Positions 1 through 7,255 of a DNA stretch of 30,065 nucleotides are shown here, in pieces; position 1 is the first letter of the stretch, and each line of letters begins with the position of its first letter. The notes under the pieces were generated by a model. The model was given only the letters and a program-made list of their open reading frames with translations. It ran no database searches and was not told where the DNA came from. This DNA comes from Pseudomonadota bacterium (GTDB taxonomy: Bacteria > Pseudomonadota > Alphaproteobacteria > Rhizobiales > Beijerinckiaceae): contig JAFAAP010000262.1 of the NCBI GenBank assembly GCA_023426505.1, positions 1-30,065 of the forward strand, in the 5' to 3' direction. The position numbers and the translations under genes were made by a program.

Positions 1-6
1 CGCTCG

Positions 7-29
7 ACCTCTCCCCACCGGGGAGAGGT
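7..29. terminator. Perfect inverted repeat downstream of the TRAP operon
   Basis: A 10-bp perfect stem (ACCTCTCCCC at 7-16, GGGGAGAGGT at 20-29) with a 3-nt loop lies 14 bp beyond the stop codon of the minus-strand TRAP binding-protein gene. It is well placed to end that transcript, but no T-run follows on the minus strand within the window. It could instead be an intergenic palindromic repeat of the kind common in Hyphomicrobiales genomes. The hairpin is seen directly; its function is inferred. Confidence 0.5.
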
Positions 30-43
30 GACGCCGGTGTGGT

Positions 44-1024
44 TCACATCGATTTCTTGTAGGCGTCGATCACGGCCTGCCCGTCGGGGCCGGCCTTCTT
101 GAGCCAGTCCTGGGTCAACTGTTCGCCGACCTTCTGGAAGCCGGCCTTCAGCTCGGGGCTCGGGGGCAGGACCTTCATGCCCTTGGCGGCGATCTGCTCC
201 ATGTACCACCTGGTCTTGTCCTGGGCCATCTGCCAGCCGCGCTCCTCGGCCTTCTTGGCGGCGGCGAGGATCGCGTCCTGGGTCGGCTTGTCGAGGGCGT
301 CGAAGGCGGCCTTGTTCACGAAGACCATGTTCTTCGGGAGCCACGCCTGGGTGTCGTAGAAATGGTCAAGGGACTCCCACACCTTGGTGTCGTAGCCGGT
401 GGCGCTCGACGACATGAAGGAATTGACCGCACCCGTGGCGAGCGCCTGCGCCAGTTCCGCCGCCTGAATCGTCACCGGCTGCGCGCCGACGAGTTCCGCG
501 ATGCGCGCCGTGCCGACGTTATAGGCGCGCCACTTCAGGCCCTTCATGTCCTCGATGGTGTTGATGTCCTTCTTGGCGAAGATGCCTTGCGGCGGCCACG
601 GAATCGCATAGAGCAGCATCAGGCCCTGGCTCGCGAGCTTCTTCTCGATCGCGGGCTTCTGCGCCGCCCAGAGCTTCTTGGCCTGGTCGAAGGAGGTGGC
701 CACGAAGGGCACCACGTCGAGGCCGTAGATCGGATCCTCGTTCTCGTGCAGCGAGATGATGACCTCGCCCATCTGCGCCTGGCCGGTCTGGACCGCGCGC
801 TTGATCTCCGGCGCCTTGAACAGCGACGCGTTGGGATGGACGGTGATCTGCAGCTTGCCGCCGGAGGCCTCGCCAACGTCCTTGGCGAAGAGCACGAGGT
901 TCTCGCTGTGGAAGTTGTCGGCCGGATAGGCGGCGGGCAGGTTCCATTTGGTCTGCGCGAGGGCCGGCACGCTCATCGCGAGCGCGGCCGCGAGGCCCAA
1001 GGTCAGGCGTGACATGTATTTCAT
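44..1024 (-). CDS. TRAP transporter periplasmic substrate-binding protein (DctP family)
   Basis: This 326-residue protein is the periplasmic solute receptor of a tripartite ATP-independent transporter, which captures an organic acid or similar anion and delivers it to the two membrane subunits encoded upstream. A signal peptide is clear: a basic start, a hydrophobic stretch and a cleavage site after ALA near residue 23. The GLKWRAYN segment (Arg166) matches the region that in this family carries the Arg which salt-bridges the substrate carboxylate. The start at 1024 is chosen because it precedes the signal peptide and follows a GAGGGAGA ribosome site; the longer open frame runs through the permease gene in another frame. 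It is the last gene of the operon, 35 bp after the large permease. The substrate cannot be told from sequence. Confidence 0.93.
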   Translation of the reverse strand: MKYMSRLTLGLAAALAMSVPALAQTKWNLPAAYPADNFHSENLVLFAKDVGEASGGKLQITVHPNASLFKAPEIKRAVQTGQAQMGEVIISLHENEDPIYGLDVVPFVATSFDQAKKLWAAQKPAIEKKLASQGLMLLYAIPWPPQGIFAKKDINTIEDMKGLKWRAYNVGTARIAELVGAQPVTIQAAELAQALATGAVNSFMSSSATGYDTKVWESLDHFYDTQAWLPKNMVFVNKAAFDALDKPTQDAILAAAKKAEERGWQMAQDKTRWYMEQIAAKGMKVLPPSPELKAGFQKVGEQLTQDWLKKAGPDGQAVIDAYKKSM

Positions 1025-1059
1025 CGATGTCGTCTCCCTCTTTTCTTTGTTGATCGGTC

Positions 1060-2373
1060 CTAATCCGGAAAGGCGAGCTTCGGCAGATAGAGCGCGATCT
1101 GCGGAAACACCGTGATGATGGCGAGCGCCGCCACGAGCAGGAAGAAGAACGGCAGCGCAGCCCGCGCGATCGTGAAGCTGTCGCGCCCGCTCATGTTCTG
1201 GAGCACGAAGAGGTTGAAGCCCACGGGCGGCGTGATCTGGGCCATCTCGACCAGGATGATGAGGAAGACCCCGAACCAGATCAGGTCGAAGCCCGCCTGC
1301 TTCACCATGGGCAGCACCACTACGGTGGTGAGCACGATCATCGAGATGCCGTCGATGAGGCACCCGAGGATGATGTACATCACCGCGAGCGCCGCGATCA
1401 GCGTGTAGGGCGACAGGTTCTGCGCCTCGACCCATGTGGCGAGCGCCGCCGGAATTCCTGTGAACGCCATGGCGGCTGTCGTGAAGGCGGCGCCGGCGAG
1501 GATCAGCATGATCGTCACGGTGAGGCGGGTTGCGCTGAGAACGCTGTCGCGGAATGTCTCCCAGGTCAGGGTGCCCGACCACCAGGCGAGCGCCAGCGCG
1601 CCGAGAACGCCCCAGGCGGCGCATTCCGTGGCGGTTGCCCAGCCGAGGAGCAGGGCCGCGAAGATCAGCGTGATCAGCAGGAGCACCGGGAACAGCCGTG
1701 CGGACTGGCGCAGCTTGAAGGCGAGGCTCGTGCGGGGCTCGCGCGCGGGCGTCCGCTGCGGGTTGAGGAGCGACCAGACCAGGATGTAGCCGGAATAGAG
1801 CGCCATCACGAGCAAGCCCGGCAGGAAGCCCGCCAGGAAGACCTGGATCACCGAGACGTTGGCGGCGATCGCATAGACCACCATCGGGATCGACGGCGGA
1901 ATGAGGAGGCCGAGCGTCCCGGAGCCTGCGAGGCTGCCCAGCGCCATCATGTCGTCGTAGCCGCGCTTCTTCAGCTCCGGCAGGGCGATCTTGCCGATGG
2001 TCGCGCAGGTGGCGGCGGACGATCCCGACACCGCCGCGAAGACGCCGCAGCCGACCACGTTCACGTGCAGGAGCCGCCCCGGCAGCCCGTTGAGCCAGGG
2101 CGCGAGCCCCTGGAACATCTGCTCCGACAATTTGGTGCGAAAGAGGATCTCGCCCATCCAGATGAAGAGCGGCAGGGCCGCGAGAGTCCAGGAGGCGGAA
2201 CTCGACCACACCGTGGTGGCCAGCACCGGCCCGATCGGCACCGACGTGACGGTCATGGCCGCGAAGCCCACCACGAGGAGCGCGATGCCGATCCACACCC
2301 CGAAGGCGAGGAGGATTGTCAGGATCCCGAACAGGATGGCGGCGGTGGTGACGAGGCTGAGATCGGCCAGCAT
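1060..2373 (-). CDS. TRAP transporter large permease (DctM family)
   Basis: This 437-residue, almost wholly hydrophobic protein is the large membrane subunit of the TRAP transporter, forming the translocation channel that uses an ion gradient to import the solute. Its length is usual for the family. Recognisable family segments include the N-terminal helices with GIWIGIALL-type sequence, the LPLFIWMGEILFRT region, the SGSSAATCATIGKI loop and the GLLIPPSIPMVVYA segment, and near the C-terminus EMAQITPPVGFNLFVLQ. It starts 3 nt after the stop of the small permease (TGA ACC ATG), so the two are almost certainly translationally coupled. The binding protein follows 35 bp later. Confidence is high for the family; the substrate is unknown. 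Confidence 0.95.
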   Translation of the reverse strand: MLADLSLVTTAAILFGILTILLAFGVWIGIALLVVGFAAMTVTSVPIGPVLATTVWSSSASWTLAALPLFIWMGEILFRTKLSEQMFQGLAPWLNGLPGRLLHVNVVGCGVFAAVSGSSAATCATIGKIALPELKKRGYDDMMALGSLAGSGTLGLLIPPSIPMVVYAIAANVSVIQVFLAGFLPGLLVMALYSGYILVWSLLNPQRTPAREPRTSLAFKLRQSARLFPVLLLITLIFAALLLGWATATECAAWGVLGALALAWWSGTLTWETFRDSVLSATRLTVTIMLILAGAAFTTAAMAFTGIPAALATWVEAQNLSPYTLIAALAVMYIILGCLIDGISMIVLTTVVVLPMVKQAGFDLIWFGVFLIILVEMAQITPPVGFNLFVLQNMSGRDSFTIARAALPFFFLLVAALAIITVFPQIALYLPKLAFPD

Positions 2374-2376
2374 GGT

Positions 2377-2922
2377 TCAGATCCCGCTCTCGGCCGCGCG
2401 CTCCACCACCTCTTCGGGGGTGGCGGGCGGCGGACGCTCGTAGCGGGGCGCGTGACCCGTCAGCACATGCACGAGTTCGTCCACGAACGCGATGGCCAGG
2501 ATCGCGAGGCCGACCGAATAGCCGAGCTGCGGGATCCACAGCGGAACGGCCACGACACCCTGGGACATGTCGTTGAAGCGGAAGCTGTCATAGGTCATGT
2601 GCGCGGCATGCCAGGCGAAATAGCCGATCACGGCCACGCCCAGCAGCAGGCACAGGATCTCGACCGCGCGTCGCAGGCCGGCGGGCAGGCGCTCGGTCAG
2701 GAGCCCGACTCGGATCAGGTCGCCGGTCTTGAAGGTGTGCGCCAGCCCCAGGAACGCCATGGCGGCCATGGACCAGGCGGCGAAGTCGTCGCCCGCCGGC
2801 ACGTTGATGCCGACCTCGCGGCCAACCGAAAGGCTCATCATGAGCAGGAAGATGAGGATGAGGAAGACACCCGCGAGATAGCCGGCGGCGCGGTAGAGAC
2901 CATCGAGCAGGGTTCGGATCAT
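2377..2922 (-). CDS. TRAP transporter small permease (DctQ family)
   Basis: This 181-residue protein is the small membrane subunit that pairs with the large permease. Four hydrophobic helices are visible: near residues 12-32, 45-65 (with the family's W-x-MAAMAFLGLAHTFK segment), 85-105 and 130-155. The start at 2922 (MIRTLLDGLY) puts the first helix near the N-terminus, as in the family; an upstream extension of the open frame to 3066 would run into the promoter region of the divergent repair operon and looks non-coding. It is the first gene of the operon (small permease, large permease, binding protein), not the more usual binding-protein-first order. No clear Shine-Dalgarno sequence was seen. 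Confidence 0.88.
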   Translation of the reverse strand: MIRTLLDGLYRAAGYLAGVFLILIFLLMMSLSVGREVGINVPAGDDFAAWSMAAMAFLGLAHTFKTGDLIRVGLLTERLPAGLRRAVEILCLLLGVAVIGYFAWHAAHMTYDSFRFNDMSQGVVAVPLWIPQLGYSVGLAILAIAFVDELVHVLTGHAPRYERPPPATPEEVVERAAESGI

Positions 2923-3109
2923 GCGGGTCAGGTCTCTCGTGTTCGGATTCGCACAGGAGATTACCGTCGCGGTTGACGGGCACAAGAGTTCTTCGCCGGG
3001 CGAATGCATAAGCTTCCGGCTGCGCTGCCCTCCTCCCGGGCAGAACCTCCTTCTCCATGCGACCACCGGCCCCGTTCCGCAGCCTCGCCTTGAGCCCTAT
3101 TTTCTGCTA

Positions 3110-3124
3110 GAACAAAAAGGGAAC
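3110..3124 (+). promoter_or_regulatory. LexA (SOS) box, alphaproteobacterial type
   Basis: The sequence reads GAAC, seven bases (aaaaagg), GAAC: a perfect match to the alphaproteobacterial LexA operator GTTC-N7-GTTC read on the other strand, with an A-rich spacer and flanking A on each side (AGAAC...GAACA). It ends 16 nt before the GTG start of the radical SAM repair gene, where bound LexA would block transcription. The match is direct; SOS control is inferred from knowledge of LexA in this class. Confidence 0.87.
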
Positions 3125-3140
3125 AAGAAAGAGCTGCCCT

Positions 3141-4355
3141 GTGGACGAGAAGCTTGCCAAGAAGCTGCGCATCCTGGCGGATGCCGCCAAATACGATGCC
3201 TCCTGCGCCTCCTCGGGCGCGCCGAAGCGCAAGGCCGACCCGGACGGCCTGGGCTCGACGACCGGCACGGGCATCTGCCACGCCTACACGCCGGACGGAC
3301 GCTGCGTCTCGCTGCTCAAGATCCTGTTGACCAATTACTGCCTGTTCGATTGCGCCTATTGCGTGAACCGGCGCTCGTCCAACGTGAAGCGGGCGAAGTT
3401 CTCCGTGGACGAGGTCGTGACGCTCACGATCGAGTTCTACAAGCGCAACTACATCGAGGGCCTTTTTCTCTCCTCCGGCATCATTCGCTCGCCCGACTAC
3501 ACGATGGAGCAGATGCTGCTGGTGGTGAAGAAGCTGCGCCGCGACCACGGGTTCCGCGGCTACGTCCATCTCAAGAGCATCCCCGAGGCCAGCCCCTGGC
3601 TCATCGAGGAGGCGGGCCTGTGGGCGGACCGCCTGTCGATCAATCTCGAGCTGCCGACGGAAAAGAGCCTGGAGCGCCTCGCGCCCGAGAAGGACGGCGC
3701 CTCGATCGAGGGCGCCATGGCGCAGATGCACGAGCGCATCCTGGAGTCGAAGCAGGAACGCCGCCATTTCTCGCCCGCGGGCCAGAGCACCCAGATGATC
3801 GTCGGGGCCGACGACACCACGGACGCGGACGTGCTGCGCACCTCCGCCAAGCTCTACGGGCACTACGACATGCGGCGCGTCTACTACTCCGCCTTCAGCC
3901 CGATCCCGGATTCGAGTTCCGTCCTGCCCTTGAAGCCGCCGCCGCTCATGCGCGAGAACCGGCTCTACCAGGCCGATTGGCTCCTGCGCTATTACGGCTT
4001 CGACGTGGACGAGATCGCCTCCGGCGGCGAGAAGGGCATGCTCGACCTTGAGGTCGACCCGAAGCTCGCCTGGGCGCTCAAGAACCGCCACCTCTTCCCG
4101 GTCGACGTGAACGCGGCCGAGCGTGAGATGCTGCTGCGCGTGCCCGGGCTCGGCGCACGCGCCGTCGACAAGATCGTGGTGGCGAGGAAGCACACCACCC
4201 TGCGCCTGGAGGACGTCGCCCGCCTGACCTCGGGCCTGAAGCGGGCGCGCCCCTTCCTGATCACCGCCGACCACCACCCGCAAGGCCGCCTCGACCGCCT
4301 CGACCTGCGCGAGAAGCTGATCGAGAAGCCCGAACAGCTGAGTCTCTTCGCATGA
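3141..4355 (+). CDS. Putative DNA modification/repair radical SAM protein (UdgX-linked)
   Basis: This 404-residue protein is a radical S-adenosylmethionine enzyme of the family found next to UDG-like genes. The [4Fe-4S]-binding CX3CX2C motif is Cys67-Cys71-Cys74 (CLFDCAYC). An N-terminal conserved block (ILADAAKYDASCASSG) precedes it, and a helix-hairpin-helix DNA-binding motif lies near 324-345 with the hairpin PGLG at 335-338. This suggests radical chemistry on DNA, by analogy with spore photoproduct lyase; the actual reaction is unknown. The start is GTG at 3141; the next in-frame candidates would lose conserved N-terminal sequence. A SOS box ends 16 nt upstream, and the stop overlaps the next start by 4 nt (ATGA), so the two genes form a coupled, probably damage-induced operon. 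Family confidence is high; substrate unknown. Confidence 0.92.
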   Translation: MDEKLAKKLRILADAAKYDASCASSGAPKRKADPDGLGSTTGTGICHAYTPDGRCVSLLKILLTNYCLFDCAYCVNRRSSNVKRAKFSVDEVVTLTIEFYKRNYIEGLFLSSGIIRSPDYTMEQMLLVVKKLRRDHGFRGYVHLKSIPEASPWLIEEAGLWADRLSINLELPTEKSLERLAPEKDGASIEGAMAQMHERILESKQERRHFSPAGQSTQMIVGADDTTDADVLRTSAKLYGHYDMRRVYYSAFSPIPDSSSVLPLKPPPLMRENRLYQADWLLRYYGFDVDEIASGGEKGMLDLEVDPKLAWALKNRHLFPVDVNAAEREMLLRVPGLGARAVDKIVVARKHTTLRLEDVARLTSGLKRARPFLITADHHPQGRLDRLDLREKLIEKPEQLSLFA

Positions 4356-5794
4356 GCCTGCACCGCATCACCCTGCGCGACGGCGCGGATCTCGACGGCT
4401 TCAGACAGGCCGTGCGCCGGCTCGCCCATGAGGAGCTCGCACCCCAGCATGTCGTTTTCGACATCGAGGCCACGCCTGACCTCTTCGGCGGCGAGGCGGC
4501 GGGCGACGCGCCGCCCGTGTCCCTGCCGCGCAGCTTGACCGAAATGATCGGCCGCGTCGTCTGCCACCGGGACCCGGAGCGCTACGCCCTGCTCTACCAG
4601 CTCGTCTGGCGGGTGCTGAACGGCGAGCGCGAGCTTCTCGACATCGCCACGGATCCGCTCGTGCACCGGCTCGAGCTGATGGCGCGCGCCGTGCGGCGGG
4701 ACCTTCACAAGATGCACGCCTTCGTGCGCTTCCGGCGCATCAGGGATGCGGAGTTCGAACGCTTCGCCGCCTGGTTCGAGCCGGAGCACTTCATCCTGGA
4801 GGCGGCGGCGCCCTTCTTCGTCGACCGCTTCCGCTCCCTCGACTGGACGATCCTGACCCCGATCGGGTCCGCGCACTGGAACCGGGAGACCCTGGCCTAC
4901 GGCCCGCCGGCCCGGCGCGAGGACGCGCCGGCGGAGGACGAGTTCGAGGATGGATGGCGCGGCTACTACGAGAGCGTGTTCAACCCGGCGCGGGTCAACC
5001 CCGTCGCCATGCGGGCCGAGATGCCGAAAAAGTACTGGCGCAACATGCCGGAGGCCGTCGCCATCCCGGGCCTGATCCAAACCGCCTCCCAGCGCGTTGA
5101 ACGGATGATCGAACAGGAGGCGACGATGCCCGCGAAACGCACCCCCGAGCGCGCCCTGGAAGCCATGTGGGACCAGGAGCCGAAGACGCTCGACGAGCTC
5201 AACGCCATCATCGCGAAGGCCGGGCCGCTGGTTCCCGGCGCGACCCAGGCGGTCTTCGGCGAGGGGCCGGCGCATGCCGACATCGCCTTCGTGGGCGAGC
5301 AGCCGGGCAACCAGGAGGACCTGCAGGGGCGGCCTTTCGTGGGCCCGGCCGGCAAGCTCCTGACCAAGGCCATGGGCGAGGCCGGCATCGACCGGGGCCA
5401 TGCCTACCTCACGAATGCGGTCAAGCACTTCAAGTTCGAGCAGCGCGGCCATCGCCGCATCCATGCCAAGCCCACCGCCGGCGAGGTGAAGCACTACCGT
5501 CCCTGGCTCATGAAGGAGCTGGAGCTGGTGCGGCCGAAGCTGGTGGTGGCGCTCGGGGCCACGGCGCTGCTGGCGCTGACCGGCAAGTCGACCCCGATCA
5601 CGCGCTCCCGGGGGCGGGCGAAGTTCGGCGAGTGGCAGGGTTACGTGACGGTCCACCCGTCCTATCTGCTGCGCCTGCCCGACGAAGCCACGAAGCGCGA
5701 GGCTTACTCGGCCTTTCTGGCGGATCTCCGCCGCATCCACGATCTCGCCCAGGCGGATCCCGATACCGGCGAGCTGCCGCTCGCGGCCGAATAG
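4352..5794 (+). CDS. udgX: DUF4130 / UdgX-family uracil-DNA-binding fusion protein
   Basis: This 480-residue protein joins an N-terminal DUF4130 domain (about 1-250) to a C-terminal uracil-DNA glycosylase-fold domain of UdgX type (about 265-475). Motif A begins GEQPG at 315-319, followed by GRPFVGPAG; motif B is HPSYLLR at 435-441. Between them lies the UdgX-specific loop, here HRRIH at 367-371 where the usual form is KRRIH. In mycobacterial UdgX the final His of this loop becomes covalently bonded to the abasic sugar after uracil is cut out, so His371 is the expected nucleophile. The position after GEQPG is Asn320, where Asp is usual. The gene overlaps the radical SAM gene by 4 nt and shares its SOS box. 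It ends 3 nt from the convergent antiporter gene. Confidence 0.93.
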   Translation: MSLHRITLRDGADLDGFRQAVRRLAHEELAPQHVVFDIEATPDLFGGEAAGDAPPVSLPRSLTEMIGRVVCHRDPERYALLYQLVWRVLNGERELLDIATDPLVHRLELMARAVRRDLHKMHAFVRFRRIRDAEFERFAAWFEPEHFILEAAAPFFVDRFRSLDWTILTPIGSAHWNRETLAYGPPARREDAPAEDEFEDGWRGYYESVFNPARVNPVAMRAEMPKKYWRNMPEAVAIPGLIQTASQRVERMIEQEATMPAKRTPERALEAMWDQEPKTLDELNAIIAKAGPLVPGATQAVFGEGPAHADIAFVGEQPGNQEDLQGRPFVGPAGKLLTKAMGEAGIDRGHAYLTNAVKHFKFEQRGHRRIHAKPTAGEVKHYRPWLMKELELVRPKLVVALGATALLALTGKSTPITRSRGRAKFGEWQGYVTVHPSYLLRLPDEATKREAYSAFLADLRRIHDLAQADPDTGELPLAAE

Positions 5795-5797
5795 GCT

Positions 5798-7117
5798 TTA
5801 CACTTTTTCGGGTTCGGGCGCCGCCGCGGGAGCCTCGGACGCACCCGGCTCAACCGGGCACCATGCGTCCACCGCCTCGCCCCGGTGCTGCCGCTGCCGG
5901 TCAAGATGGCGCATCACCGGCGTCACCGTGGTGCCGTGCAGCAGGATCGAGATCAGCACGATCAGCCCGGTCGTGCTCCAGAGCAGGTCGGGCGCCTCGA
6001 ACCGGGCATGCCCGAGGGCATAGGCGAGGTAATAGGCCGAGCCGAGGCCCCGGATGCCGAAGAAGCTGATCACCGCCTTCTCGTCCCGACGCTGGTCGCG
6101 GCCCAAAAGGCTCAGCCAGCCGCTCAAGGGGCGAACGAGGAAGATCGCCACGAGCGCGAATACGACCACCTCCAGGCTCATGGCCCGAAACAGCCCGCCA
6201 TCGGCGATCGCGCCGCCGAAGATCACGAGCAGCACCATCATGAAGAGCCGTTCGAGCTGCTCGACGAAATCGTGCAGCTTTTCGTGATACTCATGGTTCC
6301 GCTCGACCGAGCGCAGGCCCAAAGCCGCCACGAACACGGCCAGAAAGCCGTAGCCGTGGGCCATCTCGGTGAGCCCGTAGGCGAGGCAGGTGATGCCGAG
6401 CGCCACGAAGCCATCGCCCGTGCGCGAGAGCCTCGCTCGATTGGGAAGCCGGAAGGTCAGCCAGCCGAGGATGCGGCCCACGACCCAGCCGACCGCGAGC
6501 CCGGCGGCGAGCTTCCAGATCACGTCGACCGTGAACCAGTGAAGGAGCCACGGCTCGCCCGTCTGGGTGGCGAGCGCGAGCGCGATGGCGAGATTGACGA
6601 ATGGAAAGGCAAGCCCGTCGTTGAGGCCCGCCTCCGACGTCAGGGTGAAGCGTACCTCGTCCTCCAGCCCCTCCCTCGGCGGCCCGACCTGCACGTCGCT
6701 CGCTAGGACCGGGTCGGTCGGCGCAAGGGCCGCTCCGAGGAGGATCGCGGTCGCGGCCCCGAGGCCAAGGAGCAGGTGGGCCAGCACCGCCAGGGCCGCG
6801 ATGGTGAGCGGCATGGCGATGCCCAGGAGGCGCCAGGTCAGGGCGCAGCTCGCCCAGGCGATGCCCCTGTCGAGCTTGAGCCCTGCGCCCATGAGGGCGA
6901 TCAGGACCACGAACTCCGTCAGCCGCTCGGTGATTTTCAGGTGCTCCTGCGGGTGGGGCGCCACCCCTGGGATCTGAGGGATCGAGAACAGGACCACCCC
7001 GAGGCCGACGCAGACGATCGGCAGCGAGAGCGGAAGCTCCTTCAGGAGCATGGGCAGCCACGCCGTGAGGAGCACCACGGCGCCGAAGCCTGCAAGCACG
7101 ACGATATAAGAATCCAT
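5798..7117 (-). CDS. Sodium (cation):proton antiporter, CPA1/NhaP type
   Basis: This 439-residue integral membrane protein should exchange protons for Na+ or K+ across the cytoplasmic membrane, aiding pH and salt balance. Hydrophobic helices run from residue 4 to about 400. The transport-site motifs of the CPA1 family are present: T134-D135-P136 (APTDPVLASDV) and the SEAGLNDG segment at 161-168 with Asn166-Asp167, the ion-binding pair. The C-terminus is a short polar tail of about 35 residues with no regulatory domain. The ATG at 7117 is preceded by a 138-bp divergent intergenic region shared with the penicillin-binding protein gene. The ion preferred cannot be told from sequence. Confidence 0.92.
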   Translation of the reverse strand: MDSYIVVLAGFGAVVLLTAWLPMLLKELPLSLPIVCVGLGVVLFSIPQIPGVAPHPQEHLKITERLTEFVVLIALMGAGLKLDRGIAWASCALTWRLLGIAMPLTIAALAVLAHLLLGLGAATAILLGAALAPTDPVLASDVQVGPPREGLEDEVRFTLTSEAGLNDGLAFPFVNLAIALALATQTGEPWLLHWFTVDVIWKLAAGLAVGWVVGRILGWLTFRLPNRARLSRTGDGFVALGITCLAYGLTEMAHGYGFLAVFVAALGLRSVERNHEYHEKLHDFVEQLERLFMMVLLVIFGGAIADGGLFRAMSLEVVVFALVAIFLVRPLSGWLSLLGRDQRRDEKAVISFFGIRGLGSAYYLAYALGHARFEAPDLLWSTTGLIVLISILLHGTTVTPVMRHLDRQRQHRGEAVDAWCPVEPGASEAPAAAPEPEKV

Positions 7118-7255
7118 GAGACCCCGAACGTCCTGGCGATTCCCCGGGTTCCCGCGCCTGATGGGTTAACCGCCCCTTAAACCCGCCACATTTACAGTGC
7201 CTCAGAACATGTTAAGGCCGGAATATGCCGGCCGTCTCAACATGGGGTTAGAATC

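Noticed and set aside
44..2539. 831-codon open frame on the minus strand covering the TRAP genes
   Set aside because: Only its last 326 codons are a gene; the rest lies out of frame over the large permease, with Arg/Pro/Gly-rich sequence typical of a high-GC shadow frame.
2961..4283. 440-codon minus-strand open frame opposite the radical SAM gene
   Set aside because: It is antisense to a gene with clear motifs and has no recognisable domain.
3992..5740. 582-codon minus-strand open frame opposite the UdgX fusion gene
   Set aside because: It lies antisense to two well-supported overlapping genes and reads as Arg/Gly/His-rich shadow sequence.
7216..7233. Small hairpin GGCCGG...CCGGCC in the antiporter/PBP gap
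   Set aside because: Six base pairs of pure GC are expected by chance in this high-GC DNA and nothing around it suggests a riboswitch or operator.
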